64,000 nucleotides of DNA from Calliopsis andreniformis (lineage: Eukaryota; Arthropoda; Insecta; Hymenoptera; Andrenidae). Below, one piece after another: positions 49,492 through 63,590 of this stretch. Positions within the stretch are counted from its first letter, which is position 1, and each line of letters opens with the position of its first letter. The DNA lies in assembly GCF_051401765.1 (NCBI RefSeq), contig NW_027480422.1, positions 16,820,001 to 16,884,000 of the forward strand, in the 5' to 3' direction. Under the pieces are notes generated by a model. That model was not told the DNA's origin. It made no database searches and saw nothing but the letters and a program-made list of their open reading frames with translations. A program made the position numbers and the translations under genes.

Positions 49492-51430
49492 TGGTCCACC
49501 AGATCCAATAGGTAGGGCCTAAGAAGTCAACGCCAGGAACACCAAATACAAGATAAATACAACAGTTTTTCATCGTATAAAACGAATAATTGCTACCAGT
49601 ATGAAAGCAATGGTCATTTCTACGTTCCGGGCAACCTAGGCTTCACTCTAGGGCGTTGCTCAACCACATCGAATAGCTACGGCCCTAGAACACAACGCCA
49701 TAACTATAAAATACAATATAAATACAACAGTCTTTCCATCGTATAAAACGAATAATTGAAACCAGTCTGATAGATATGTTCATTTCTACGTCCCGGGCAA
49801 CCTAGGCTTCACTCTAGGGCGTTGGTCCACCAGATCCAATAGGTAGGGCCTAAGAAGTCAACGCCAGGAACACCAAATACAAGATAAATACAACAGTTTT
49901 TCCATCGTATAAAACGAATAATTGCTACCAGTATGAAAGCAATGGTCATTTCTACGTTGCGGGCAACCTAGGCTTCACTCTAGGCCGTTGCTCAACCTCA
50001 TCGAATAGCTACGGCCCTAGAACACAACGCCATAACTATAAAATACAATATAAATACAACAGTCTTTCCATCGTATAAAACGAATAATTGAAACCAGTCT
50101 GATAGTTATGTTCATTTCTACGTCCCGGGCAACCTAGGCTTCACTCTAGGGCGCTGCTCCACCAGATCTAATAGTTAGGGCCTAAGAAGTCAATGCCAAA
50201 AGCATAAAATACGATATATGTATAACAGTTTTTCCATCGCATAAAATGAGTAATTGCAACCAGTGTGAAAGTAACGGCCATTTCTACGTTCCGGGAATCC
50301 TAGACTTAACACAGAGACATTGCTCCACCAGATCGAATACATGGGGCCTTAGAAGTCAACGCCAGAAGCATAAAGTACATTAAAAATCCAACAGTTTGTC
50401 CATCGTATAACAGGAATAGTTGCAACCAGTGTGAAAGCTATGGTCATTTCTACGTTTCGGGCAACCTAGGCTTCACTCTAGGGCGTTGCTCCACCACATC
50501 GAATAGTTAGGGCCTTAGAAGACAACGCCAGAAGCATAAAATACAATATAAATACAACAGCTTTTCCACCGTATATAATGTATATTTGCAAACAGTGTGA
50601 AAGTAAAGGTCATTTCTACGTTCCGGGCAACCTAGGTTTCGCTGTCGGGCGTTGCTCCACCAGATCGAAGAGCTAGGGACTTAGAAGTCAACGCCAGAAG
50701 CATAAAATACAATAAAAATACAACAGTTTTTCCATCGTATAAAACGAATAATTGCAACCAGTGTGAAAGTAATGGTCATTCCTACGTTCCGGGCAACCTA
50801 GGTTTCACTCTTGGGCGTTGCCCACCACACCGAATGACTACGGCCTTAGAAGTCAATTCGAGAAGCATAAAATACAATATAAATACAACAGCTTTTCCAT
50901 CGTATAAAATGAATAATTGCAAACAGTGTGGAGGTAATGGTCATTTCTACTTTCCGGGCAACCTAGGCTTCACTCTAGGGCGTTTCGCCACCACATCGAA
51001 TAGCGACGGCCTTAGAAGTCAACGTCTGAAGCATACAATATAATATAAATACAACAGTTTTTCCATCGTATAACAGGAATAATTCCAAGCAGTGTGAAAG
51101 ACATGGCCATTTCTACGTTCCGGGCAACCTAGGCTTCACTCTAGGGCGTTGCCCCACCACATCGAATAGCTACGGCCTTAGGAGTCAACGCCAGAGGCAT
51201 AAAATACAAAATAAATACAACAGTTTTTCCATCGTATAACAAGAATAATTGCAACCAGTGTGAAAGTGATGGTCATTTCTACATTCCGGGCAACCTAGGC
51301 TTCACTCTAGGGCCATGCTCCACCAGATCGAATAGTTAGGGCCTAAGAAGTCAACGACAGAAGCATAAAATACAATATAAATACAACAGTTTTTGCCTTG
51401 TATAACAGGAATAATTGCAACCAGTGTGAA
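49492..51430. repeat. Block H, copy 2 (shortened by two monomers)
   Basis: Matches block H copy 1 with an offset of 4,810 bp to about 50,750. The offset then falls to 4,479 bp, a loss of two monomers corresponding to about 45,950-46,280. It shares the one-base loss in CAGTTTTTCATCG near 49,565. It ends with the block D tail, including the GGGCCATGCTCC and TTTTTGCCTTG monomers. Confidence 0.85.
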
Positions 51431-54050
51431 AGCTATGGTCATTTCTACGTCCCGGGCAACCTAGGCTTCACTTTAGGGCGTTGCTCCACGAGAGCGAATA
51501 GCTAGGGACTTAGAAGTCAACGCTAGAAGCATAAAATAAAATAAAAATGCAACAGTTTTTCCATCGTATAAAACGAGTAATTGCAACCAGTATGAATGTT
51601 ATGGTCATTTCTACGTTCCGGGCAACCTAGGCTTCACTCTAGGGCGTTGGTCCACCAGATCCGATAGGTAGGGCCTAAGAAGTCAACGCCAGGAACACCA
51701 AATACAAGATAAATACAACAGTTTTTCATCGTATAAAACGAATAATTGCTACCAGTATGAAAGCAATGGTCATTTCTACGTTCCGGGCAACCTAGGCTTC
51801 ACTCTAGGGCGTTGCTCAACCACATCGAATAGCTACGGCCCTAGAACACAACGCCATAACTATAAAATACAATATAAATACAACAGTCTTTCCATCGTAT
51901 AAAACGAATAATTGAAACCAGTCTGATAGTTATGTTCATTTCTACGTCCCGGGCAACCTAGGCTTCACTCTAGGGCGTTGGTCCACCAGATCCAATAGGT
52001 AGGGCCTAAGAAGTCAACGCCAGGAACACCAAATACAAGATAAATACAACAGTTGTTCCATCGTATAAAACGAATAATTGCTACCAGTATGAAAGCAATG
52101 GTCATTTCTACGTTGCGGGCAACCTAGGCTTCACTCTAGGCCGTTGCTCAACCACATCGAATAGCTACGGCCCTAGAACACAACGCCATAACTATAAAAT
52201 ACAATATAAATACAACAGTCTTTCCATCGTATAAAACGAATAATTGAAACCAGTCTGATAGTTATGTTCATTTCTACGTCCCGGGCAACCTAGGCTTCAC
52301 TCTAGGGCGCTGCTCCACCAGATCTAATAGTTAGGGCCTAAGAAGTCAATGCCAGAAGCATAAAATACGATATATGTATAACAGTTTTTCCATCGCATAA
52401 AATGAGTAATTGCAACCAGTGTGAAAGTAACGGCCATTTCTACGTTCCGGGAATCCTAGACTTAACACAGAGACATTGCTCCACCAGATCGAATACATGG
52501 GGCCTTAGAAGTCAACGCCAGAAGCATAAAGTACATTAAAAATCCAACAGTTTGTCCATCGTATAACAGGAATAGTTGCAACCAGTGTGAAAGCTATGGT
52601 CATTTCTACGTTTCGGGCAACCTAGGCTTCACTCTAGGGCGTTGCTCCACCACATCGAATAGTTAGGGCCTTAGAAGACAACGCCAGAAGCATAAAATAC
52701 AATATAAATACAACAGCTTTTCCACCGTATATAATGTATATTTGCAAACAGTGTGAAAGTAAAGGTCATTTCTACGTTCCGGGCAACCTAGGTTTCGCTG
52801 TCGGGCGTTGCTCCACCAGATCGAAGAGCTAGGGACTTAGAAGTCAACGCCAGAAGCATAAAATACAATAAAAATACAACAGTTTTTCCATCGTATAAAA
52901 GGAATAATTGCAACCAGTGTGAAAGTAATGGTCATTTCTACGTTCCGGGCAAACTAGGCTTCACTCTAGTGCATTGTTCCACCAGATCGAATAGTTAGGG
53001 CCTAAGAAGTCAACGCCAGAAGCATAAAATACAATATAAATACAACAGATTTTCCATCGTATATAATGTATATTTGCAAACAGTGTGGAAGTAAATATCA
53101 TTTCTACGTTCCGGGCAACCTAGGTTTCGCTGTAGGGCGTTGCTCCACCAGATCGAATAGCTAGGGACTTAGAAGTCAACGCCAGAAGCATAAAATACAA
53201 TAAAAATACAACAGTTTTTCCATCGTATAAAAGGAATAATTGCAACCAGTGTGAAAGTAATGGTCATTCCTACGTTCCGGGCAACCTAGGTTTCACTCTT
53301 GGGCGTTGCCCACCACACCGAATGGCTACGGCCTTAGAAGTCAATTCGAGAAGCATAAAATACAATATAAATACAACAGCTTTTCCATCGTATAAAATGA
53401 ATAATTGCAAACAGTGTGGAGGTAATGGTCATTTCTACTTTCCGGGCAACCTAGGCTTCACTCTAGGGCGTTTCGCCACCACATCGAATAGCGACGGCCT
53501 TAGAAGTCAACGTCTGAAGCATACAATATAATATAAATACAACAGTTTTTCCATCGTATAACAGGAATAATTCCAAGCAGTGTGAAAGACATGGCCATTT
53601 CTACGTTCCGGGCAACCTAGGCTTCACTCTAGGGCGTTGCCCCACCACATCGAATAGCTACGGCCTTAGGAGTCAACGCCAGAGGCATAAAATACAAAAT
53701 AAATACAACAGTTTTTCCATCGTATAACAAGAATAATTGCAACCAGTGTGAAAGTGATGGTCATTTCTACATTCCGGGCAACCTAGGCTTCACTCTAGGG
53801 CCATGCTCCACCAGATCGAATAGTTAGGGCCTAAGAAGTCAACGACAGAAGCATAAAATACAATATAAATACAACAGTTTTTGCCTTGTATAACAGGAAT
53901 AATTGCAACCAGTATGAAAGCTATGGTCATTTCTACGTTCCGGGCAACCTAGGCTTCACTCTAGGGCGTTGCTCCACCACATCGAATAGCTACGGCCTTA
54001 GAAGTCAACGCCTGAAGCATAAAATATAATATAAATACAACAGTTTTTCC
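51431..54050. repeat. Block H, copy 3
   Basis: Follows block H copy 1 (offset 6,966-6,967 bp) to about 53,717. It then carries two extra block D tail monomers before joining the upstream part of block A. The CAGTTTTTCATCG marker is at about 51,720 and the 331 bp dimer repeat at 51,667 and 51,998. Confidence 0.85.
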
Positions 54051-56785
54051 ATCGCATAACAGGAATAATTGCAACCAGAGTGAAGGTGATGGTCATTTCT
54101 ACGTCCCGGGCAACCTAGGCTTCACTCTAGGGCGTTGCTCCACGAGATCGAATAGCTAGGGACTTAGAAGTCAACGCTAGAAGCATAAAATAAAATAAAA
54201 ATACAACAGTTTTTCCATCGCATAAAACGAATAATTGCAACCAGTATGAATGTTATGGTCATTTCTACGTTCCGGGCAACCTAGGCTTCACTCTAGGGCG
54301 TTGGTCCACCAGATCCAATAGCTAGGGCCTAAGAAGTCAACACCAGGAACACCAAATACAAGATAAATACAACAGTTTTTCCATCGTATAAAACGAATAA
54401 TTGCTACCAGTATGAAATCAATGGTCATTTCTACGTTCCGGGCAACCTAGGCTTCACTCTGGGGCGTTGCTCAACCACATCGAATAGCTACGGCCCTAGA
54501 ACACAACGCCATAACTATAAAATACAATATAAATACAACAGTCTTTCCATCGTATAAAACGAATAATTGCAACCAGTCTGATAGTTATGGTCATTTAACG
54601 TCCCGGGCAACCTAGGCTTCACTATAGGGCGCTGCTCCACCAGATCTAATAGTTAGGGCCTAAGAAGTCAACGCCAGAAGCATAAAATATAATATAAGTA
54701 CAACAGTTTTTCCACCGTATAACAGGAACAATTGCAACCAGTGTGAAGGTAACGGCCATTTCTACGTTCCGGGCATCCTAGACTTAACACTGAGCCATTG
54801 CTCCGCCAGATCGAATACATAGGGCCTTAGAAGTCAACGCCAGAAGCATAAAGTACATTAAAAATCCAACAGTTTGTCAATCTTATAACAGGTATAATTG
54901 CAACCAGTGTGAAAGTAATGGTCATTTCTACGTTCCGAGCAACCTAGGTTTCGCTCTGTGGCGTAGCTCCACCACATCGAATAGTTAGGGCCTTAGATGT
55001 CAATGCCAGAAGCATAAAATACAATATAAATACAACAGCTTTTCCATTGTATAAAATGAATACTTGCAAACAGTGAGGAAGTAATGGGCATTTCTACGTT
55101 CCGTGCAACCTATGCTTCACTGTAGGGCGTTGCTCCACCAGATCGAATAGTTAGGGCCTAAGAAGTCAACGCCAGAAGCATAAAATGCAATATAAATACA
55201 ACAGTTTTTCCCCTGTATAACAGAAATAATTGCAACCAGTGTGAAAGCTATGGTCATTTCCACGTTCCGGGCAACCTAGGCTTCACTCTAGGGCGTTGCT
55301 CCACCACATCGAATAGTTAGGGCCTTAGAAGTCAATGCCAGAAGCATAAAATACAATATAAATACAACAGTTTTTCCACTGTATAATATGAATAATTGCA
55401 AACAGTGTGGAAGTAATGGTCACTTCTGCGTTCCGGGCAACCTAGGCTTCACTCTAGGGCGTGGGTCCACCAGATCCAATAGCTAGGGCCTAAGAAGTCA
55501 ATGCCAGAAGCATAAAATGCCATATAAATACATCAGTTGTTCCACTGTATAATACGAATAATTGCAAACAGTGTGGAAGTAATGGTCATTTCTACGTTCC
55601 GGGCAACCTAGACTTCACCCTAGGGCGTGGCTCCACCAGCTCGAATAGTTAGGGCCTAAGAAGTCAATGCCAGAAGCATAAAATACGATATATGTATAAC
55701 AGTTTTTCCATCGCATAAAATGAGTAATTGCAACCAGTGTGAAAGTAACGGCCATTTCTACGTTCCGGGAATCCTAGACTTAACACAGAGACATTGCTCC
55801 ACCAGATCGAATACATAGGGCCTTAGAAGTCGACGCCAGAAGCATAAAGTACATTAAAAATCCAACAGTTTATCCATCGTATAACAGGAATAATTGCAAC
55901 CAGTGTGAAAGCTATGGTCATTTCTACGTTCCGGGCAACCTGGGCTTCACTCTAGGGCGTTGGTCCACCACATCGAATAGTTAGGGCCTTAGAAGTCAAT
56001 GCCAGAAGCATAAAATGCAATATAAATACAACATTTTTTCCACTGTATAATATGAATAATTGCAAAGAGTGTGGTAGTGATGGTCATTTCTACGTTCCGG
56101 GCAACATAGGCTTCACTCTAGGGCGTTGCTCCACCACATCGAATAGCTACGGCCTTAGAAGTCAACGCCTGAAGCATAAAATATAATATAAATACAACAG
56201 TTTTTCCATCGTATAAAACGAATAATTGCTACCAGTATGAAAGCAATGGTCATTTCTACGTTCCGGGCAACCTAGGCTTCACTCTAGGGCGTTGCTCAAC
56301 CACATCGAATAGCTACGGCCCTAGAACACAACGCCATAACTATAAAATACAATATAAATACAACAGTCTTTCCATCGTATAAAACGAATAATTGCAACCA
56401 GTCTGATAGTTATGTTCATTTCTACGTCCCGGGCAACCTAGGCTTCACTCTAGGGCGCTGCTCCACCAGATCTAATAGTTAGGGCCTAAGAAGTCAATGT
56501 CAGAAGCATAAAATACGATATATGTATAACAGTTTTTCCATCGCATAAAATGAATAATCGCAAACAGTATGAAGGTAATGTTCATTTCTACGTTCCGGGC
56601 ATCCTAGACTTAACACTGAGCCATTGCTCCGCCAGATCGAATAAATAGGGCCTTAGAAGTCAACGCCAGAAGCATAAAATACGATATATGTACAACAGTT
56701 TTACCATCGTATAAAATGAATAATCGCAAACAGTATGAAGGTAATGTTCATTTCTACGTTCCGGGCAACCTATGCTTCACTCTAG
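54051..56785. repeat. Block A, copy 4
   Basis: From 54,314 it matches copy 2 with a constant offset of 22,563 bp, and this match continues into block F. Private changes are few, for example ATAAATAGGG near 56,641 where other copies read ATACATAGGG. Confidence 0.9.
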
Positions 56786-59270
56786 CGCGTTGCTCCACCA
56801 GATCCAATAGTTAGAGCCTAAGAAGTCAACGCCAGGAGCACCAAATACAAAATAAATGCAACAGTTTTTCCATCGTATAAAACGAACAATTGCAGCCAGT
56901 GTGCAAGTGATGGTCATTTCTACGACCCCGGCAACCTAGGCATCACTCTAGGGCGTTGCTCCACTTTATCGAATAGTTAGGCCCTAAGAAGTCAACGCCT
57001 AAAGCATAAAATACGATATGTGTACAACAGTATTACCATCGTATAAAATGAATAATCGCAAACAGTGTGAAGGTAATGGTCATTTCTACATTCCGGGCAA
57101 CCTAGGCTTCACTCGAGGGCGTTGCTCCACCAGATCGAATAGTTGGTCCTTAGAAGTTAACGCCCCAAGCATAAGATACAAAATAAATAGAACAGTTTTT
57201 CCATTGTATAAAACGAATAACTGAAACCAGTGTGAAAGATATGGTCATTTCTACGTTCCGAGCAACCTAGGTTTCGCTCTATGGCGTAGCTCCACCACAT
57301 CGAATAGTTAGGGCCTTAGAAGCCAATGCCAGAAGCATAAAATACAATATAAATACTACAGTTTTTCCACTGTATAATATGAATAATTGCAAACAGTGTG
57401 GAAGTAATGGTCATTGCTACGTACCGCGCAACCTAGGTTTCACTCTAGGGCGTTGCTCCACCAGATCCAATAGTTAGGGCCTAAGAAGTCAACGCCACGA
57501 GCACCAAATACAAAATAAATACAACAGTTTTTCCATTGTATAAAACGAATAATTGCATCCAGTCTGCAAGTAATGGTTATTTCTACGATCTGGGCAACCT
57601 AGGGATCACTCTAGGGCGTTGTTCCACCAGAGCGAATAGTTAGGGCCTAAGAACTCAACGCCAGAAGCATAAAATACAATATAAATACAACAGTTTTTCC
57701 ATTGTATAAAACGAATAATTGCAACCAGTATGAAAGTTATGGTCATTTCTACGTTCCGGGCAGCCTAGGCTTCACCCTAGGGCGTTGCTCCACCAGATCG
57801 AATAGTTAGGGCCTAAGAAGTCAACGCCAGAAGCATAAAATACAATATAAATACAACTGTTTTTCCATCGTATAAAACGAATAATTGCATCCAGTATGAA
57901 AGATATGGTCATTTCTACGTTACGGGCAACCTAGGCTTCACCCTGGGGCGTTGCTCCACCAGATCGAATTGTTAGGGCCTAAGAAGTCAACGCCAGAAGC
58001 ATAAAATACGATATATGTACAACAGTTTTTCCTTCGTATAAAACGAATAATTGCAACCAGTGTGAAAGTAACGGCCATTTCTACGTTGCGGGCATCCTAG
58101 ACTTAACTCTGAGGCATTGCTACACCAGATCGAATACATAGGGCCTTAGAAGTCAACGCCAGAAGTATAAAGTACAACCAAAATCCAACAGTTTGTCCAT
58201 CGTATAGCTGGAATGATTGCAACCAGAGTGAAAGTAATGGTCATTTCTACATTCCCGGCAACCTAGGCTTCACGCTAGGGCGTTGCTCCACCAGATCGAA
58301 TAGTTAGGGCCTAAGAAGTCAACGCCAGAAGCACCAAATACAAAATTAATACAACAGTTTTTCCATCCTATAAAACGAATAATTGCAACCAGGATGAAAT
58401 TAATGGTCATTTCTAAGTTCCGGGCAACCTAGGCTTCACCCTAGGGCGTTGCTCCACCTGATCGAATAGTTAGGGCCTAAGAAGTCAACGCCAGAAGCAT
58501 AAAATAGAATATAAATACAACTGTTTTTCCACCGTATAAAAAGAATAATTGCAACCAGTATGAAAGTTATGGTCATTTCTACGTTCCGGGCAACCTAGGC
58601 TTCTCCCTAGGGCGTTGCTTCACCAGATCGAATAGTTAGGGCCTAAGAAGTCAACGCCAGAAGCATAAAATACGATATATGTACAACAGTTTTTCCATCG
58701 TATAAAACGAATAATTGCAACGAGTGTGAAAGTAATGGCCATTTCTACGTTGCGGGCATCCTAGACTTAACTCTGAGGCATTGCTACACCAGATCGAATA
58801 CATAGGGCCTTAGAAGTCAACGCCAGAAGCATAAAATACGATATATGTACAACAGTTTTACCATCGTATAAAATGAATAATCGCAAACAGTATGAAGGTA
58901 ATGTTCATTTCTACGTTCCGGGCAACCTATGCTTCACTCTAGCTCGTTGCTCCACCAGATCCAATAGTTAGGGCCTAAGAAGTCAACGCAAGGAGCACCA
59001 AATACAAAATAAATACAACAGTTTTTCCATCGTATAAAACGAATAATTGCAGCCAGTGTGCAAGTGATGGTCATTTCTACGACCCCGGCAACCTAGGCAT
59101 CACTCTAGGGCGTTGCTCCACTTTATCGAATAGTTAGGCCCTAAGAAGTCAACGCCAAAAGCATAAAATACGATATATGTACAACAGTATTACCATCGTA
59201 TAAAATGAATAATCGCAAACAGTGTGAAGGTAATGGTCATTTCTACATTCCGGGCAACCTAGGCTTCACT
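56786..59270. repeat. Block F with a single 11-monomer unit (57,054-58,878)
   Basis: The 1,825 bp unit from AATCGCAAAC at 57,054 to the next at 58,879 corresponds to 34,491-36,315. Immediately after it come the right-flank monomers seen at 39,966-40,357, now with an offset of 18,913 bp. The offset drop from 22,563 to 18,913 is 3,650 bp, exactly two 11-mer units. Confidence 0.92.
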
Positions 59271-62200
59271 CTACGGCGTTGCTCCACCAGATCGAATAGT
59301 TAGGGACTTAGAATTCAACGCCAGAAACATAAAATACAACATAAGTACAACAGTTTTTCCATCGTATAACTGGAATGATTGCAACCAGTGTGAAAGTTAT
59401 TGTCATTTCTACGTTCCGTGCAACCTAGGCTTCACTCTAGGGCGTTGCTCCACCAGAACGAATAGTTAGGGCGTTAGAAGTCAACGCCCGAAGCATAAAA
59501 TACAATAAAAATACAACAGTATTGCCATCGTATATGATGTATATTTGCAAACAGTGTGAAAGTAAAGGTCATTTCTACGTTCCGGGCAACATAGGCTTAA
59601 CTGTAGGGCGTTGCTCCTCCAGATCGCATAGTTCGGTACTTAGAATTTAACGCCAGAAGCATAAAATACAATAAAAATGCAACAGTTTTTCCATCGTATA
59701 ACAGGAATAATTGCAAACAGTGTGAAAGTACAGGTCATTTCTACGTTCCGGGCAACCTAGGCTTAACTGTAGGGCGTTGCTCCACCAGATCGAATAGTTA
59801 GGGCCTCAGAAGTCAACGCCAGAAGCAGAAAACACAATAAAAATACAACAGTTTTTCCATCGTATAACAGGAATAATTGCAACCAGTGTGAAGGTAATGG
59901 TCTATTCCACGTTCCGGGCAACCTAGGCTTCACTATAGGGCGGTGCTCCACCAGACCAAATAATTAGGGCCTAAGAAGTCAACGCCACAAGCATAAAATA
60001 CAATATAAATACAACTGCTTTTCCGTGATATATAATGTATATTTGGAAACATTGTGAAAGTAACTGTCATTTCTACGTTCCGGGCAACCTAGGCTTCACT
60101 CTACGGCGTTGCTCCACCAGATCGAATAGTTAGGGACTTAGAATTCAACGCCAGAAACATAAAATACAACATAAGTACAACAGTTTTTCCATCGTATAAC
60201 TGGAATGATTGCAACCAGTGTGAAAGTTATTGTCATTTCTACGTTCCGTGCAACCTAGGCTTCACTCTAGGGCGTTGCTCCACCAGAACGAATAGTTAGG
60301 GCGTTAGAAGTCAACGCCCGAAGCATAAAATACAATAAAAATACAACAGTATTGCCATCGTATAACAGGAATAATTGCAACCAGTGTGAAAGTAATGCCC
60401 ATTTCTACGTTCCGGGTATCATAGACTTAACACTGAAGCATTGCTCCACCCAGATCGAATAGCTAGGGACTTAGAATTCAACGCCTGAAGCATAAAATAA
60501 AATAAATAGATAACAGTTTTTCCATCGCATAACAGGAGTAATTGCAACCAGTGTGAAAGTGATGGCCATTTCTACGTTCCGGGAAACCTAGGCTTCACTC
60601 TATGGCGTTGTGCCACCAGATCCAATTGTTAGGGCATTAGAAGTCAACGCGAGAAACATAAAATACAATATAAATACAACAGTTTTTCCATCGTATAAGA
60701 TGAATAATTGCAATCAGTGTGAAGGTAATTGTCATTTCTGCGTTCCGGGCAACCTAGGATTCACTCCAGGGCGTTGCTCCACCAGGTGGAATAGTTAGCG
60801 CCTTAGAAGTCAACGCCAGAAGCATAAAATACAACGTAAATACAACAGTTTTTCCATCGTATAAAACGAATAATTGCATTAAGTGTGAAAGTTATGGTCA
60901 TTTCTACGTTCCGGGCAACCTAGGCTCCACTCTAGGGCGTTGTTCCACCGGATCCAATAGTAAGGGCCTTAGAAGTCAACGCCCGAAGCATAAAATACAA
61001 AATAAAGACAACAGTTTTTCCATCGTATAAAACGAATAATTGCAACCAGTGTGAAAGTTATGGTCATTTCTACGTTCCTGGCAACCTAGACTTGACTCTA
61101 GGGCGTTGCTCCACCAGATCGAATAGTTAGAGCCTTAGAAGTCAACGCCCGAAGCATAAAATACAATAAAAATACAATAGTTTTTCCGTCGTATAAAATG
61201 GATAATTGCAATCAGTGTGAAGGTAATGGTCATTTCTACGTTCCGGGCAACCTAGGCTTCACTCTAGGGCGTTGCTCCACCAGATCGAATAGTTAGGGCC
61301 TTAGAAGTCAACGCCCGAACCATAAAATACAATAAAGATACAACAGTTTTTCCATCGTGTAACAGGAGTAATCGCAACCAGTGTGGAAGTGATAGTCACT
61401 TCTAGGTTCCGGGCAACCTAGGCTTCACTCTAGGGTGTTGATCCACCAGATCAAATAGCTAGGGCCTAAGAAGTCATCGCCAGAAGCATAGAACACAATA
61501 TAAATACAACAGCTTTTCCCCTCGTATAATGCGAATAATTGCAACCAGTGTGAAGGTAATGGTCATTTCTACTTTCCGGGAAACCTAGGCTTCACTCTAG
61601 GGCGTTGCTCCACCAGATGGAATGGTCAGGGCCTAAGAAGTCAACGCCAGAAGCATAAAACACAATAAAGATACAACAGTTTTTCCATCGCATGACAGGA
61701 GTAATTACAACCAGTGTGAAAGTGATGGTCATTTCTACGTTCCGGGCAACCTAGCCTTCACTCTAGAGCGTTGCTCCACCAGATGGAATAGTTAGGGCCT
61801 AAGATGTCAACGCCAGAAGCATAAAATACAATGTAAATACAACAGTTTTTCCATCGTATAGAACGAATAATTGCATCCAGTGTGAAAGTTATGGTCAGTC
61901 CTACGTTCCGGTCAACCTAGGCTTCACTGTAGGGCGTTGCTCCACCAGATAGAATCGTTAGGGATTTAGATGTCAACGCCCGAAGCATATAATACAATGA
62001 AAATGCAACGGTTTTTCCATCGTATGACACGAATAATTGCGACCCGTGTGAAAGTGATAGCCATTTCTACGTTCCAGGCAACCTAGGCTTCACTGTAGGA
62101 TGTTGCTCTACCAAATCGAATAGATAGGGCCCTAGAAGTCTACGCCCGGAGCATAAAATACAATAAAAATACAACAGTCTTTCCGTCGTGTAGAATGAGT

Positions 62201-63060
62201 AATTGCCATCAGTGTGAATGTAATGGTCATCTCTGCGTTCCGTTCAACCTAGGATTCACTCTAGGGCGTTGCTGCATCAGAGCGAATAGTTAGGGCCTGA
62301 GAAGTCAACGCACGAAGCATAAAATACAATAAAAATACAACAGTTTTTCCATCGTATAAAAGGAATAATTGCAACCAGTGTGAAAGTAATGGTCATTCCT
62401 ACGTTCCGGGCAACCTAGGTTTCACTCTTGGGCGTTGCCCACCACACCGAATGGCTACGGCCTTAGAAGTCAATTCGAGAAGCATAAAATACAATATAAA
62501 TACAACAGCTTTTCCATCGTATAAAATGAATAATTGCAAACAGTGTGGAGGTAATGGTCATTTCTACTTCCCGGGCAACCTAGGCTTCACTCTAGGGCGT
62601 TTCGCCACCACATCGAATAGCGACGGCCTTAGAAGTCAACGTCTGAAGCATACAATATAATATAAATACAACAGTTTTTCCATCGTATAACAGGAATAAT
62701 TCCAAGCAGTGTGAAAGACATGGCCATTTCTACGTTCCGGGCAACCTAGGCTTCACTCTAGGGCGTTGCCCCACCACATCGAATAGCTACGGCCTTAGGA
62801 GTCAACGCCAGAGGCATAAAATACAAAATAAATACAACAGTTTTTCCATCGTATAACAAGAATAATTGCAACCAGTGTGAAAGTGATGGTCATTTCAACA
62901 TTCCGGGCAACCTAGGCTTCACTCTAGGGCCATGCTCCACCAGATCGAATAGTTAGGGCCTAAGAAGTCAACGACAGAAGCATAAAATACAATATAAATA
63001 CAACAGTTTTTGCCTTGTATAACAGGAATAATTGCAACCAGTGTGAAAGCTATGGTCATT
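59271..63060. repeat. Block D, copy 3 (two monomers shorter than copy 2)
   Basis: Matches copy 2 first with an offset of 18,913 bp, then 18,749 bp after a one-monomer loss at about 59,851-59,860. There CAACAGTTTTT continues as CCATCGTATAACAGG instead of ATATCGTATAAAAGG. The offset falls again to 18,583 bp near 63,040, where another whole monomer is absent. The marker CTCCACCCAGATCG is present near 60,446. Confidence 0.9.
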
Positions 63061-63590
63061 TCTACGTCCCGGGCAACCTAGGCTTCACTTTAGGGCGTTG
63101 CTCCACGAGAGCGAATAGCTAGGGACTTAGAAGTCAACGCTAGAAGCATAAAATAAAATAAAAATGCAACAGTTTTTCCATCGTATAAAACGAGTAATTG
63201 CAACCAGTATGAATGTTATGGTCATTTCTACGTTCCGGGCAACCTAGGCTTCACTCTAGGGCGTTGGTCCACCAGATCCAATAGGTAGGGCCTAAGAAGT
63301 CAACGCCAGGAACACCAAATACAAGATAAACACAACAGTTTTTCATCGTATAAAACGAATAATTGCTACCAGTATGAAAGCAATGGTCATTTCTACGTTC
63401 CGGGCAACCTAGGCTTCACTCTAGGGCGTTGCTCAACCACATCGAATAGCTACGGCCCTAGAACACAACGCCATAACTATAAAATACAATATAAATACAA
63501 CAGTCTTTCCATCGTATAAAACGAATAATTGAAACCAGTCTGATAGTTATGTTCATTTCTACGTCCCGGGCAACCTAGGCTTCACTCTAG
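63061..63590. repeat. Block H, copy 4, partial
   Basis: Follows 44,470-45,000 with an offset of about 18,583 bp, including the CAGTTTTTCATCG one-base loss near 63,338 and the GAACACAACGCCATAACTAT monomer. It stops at the junction described in the next entry. Confidence 0.82.
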
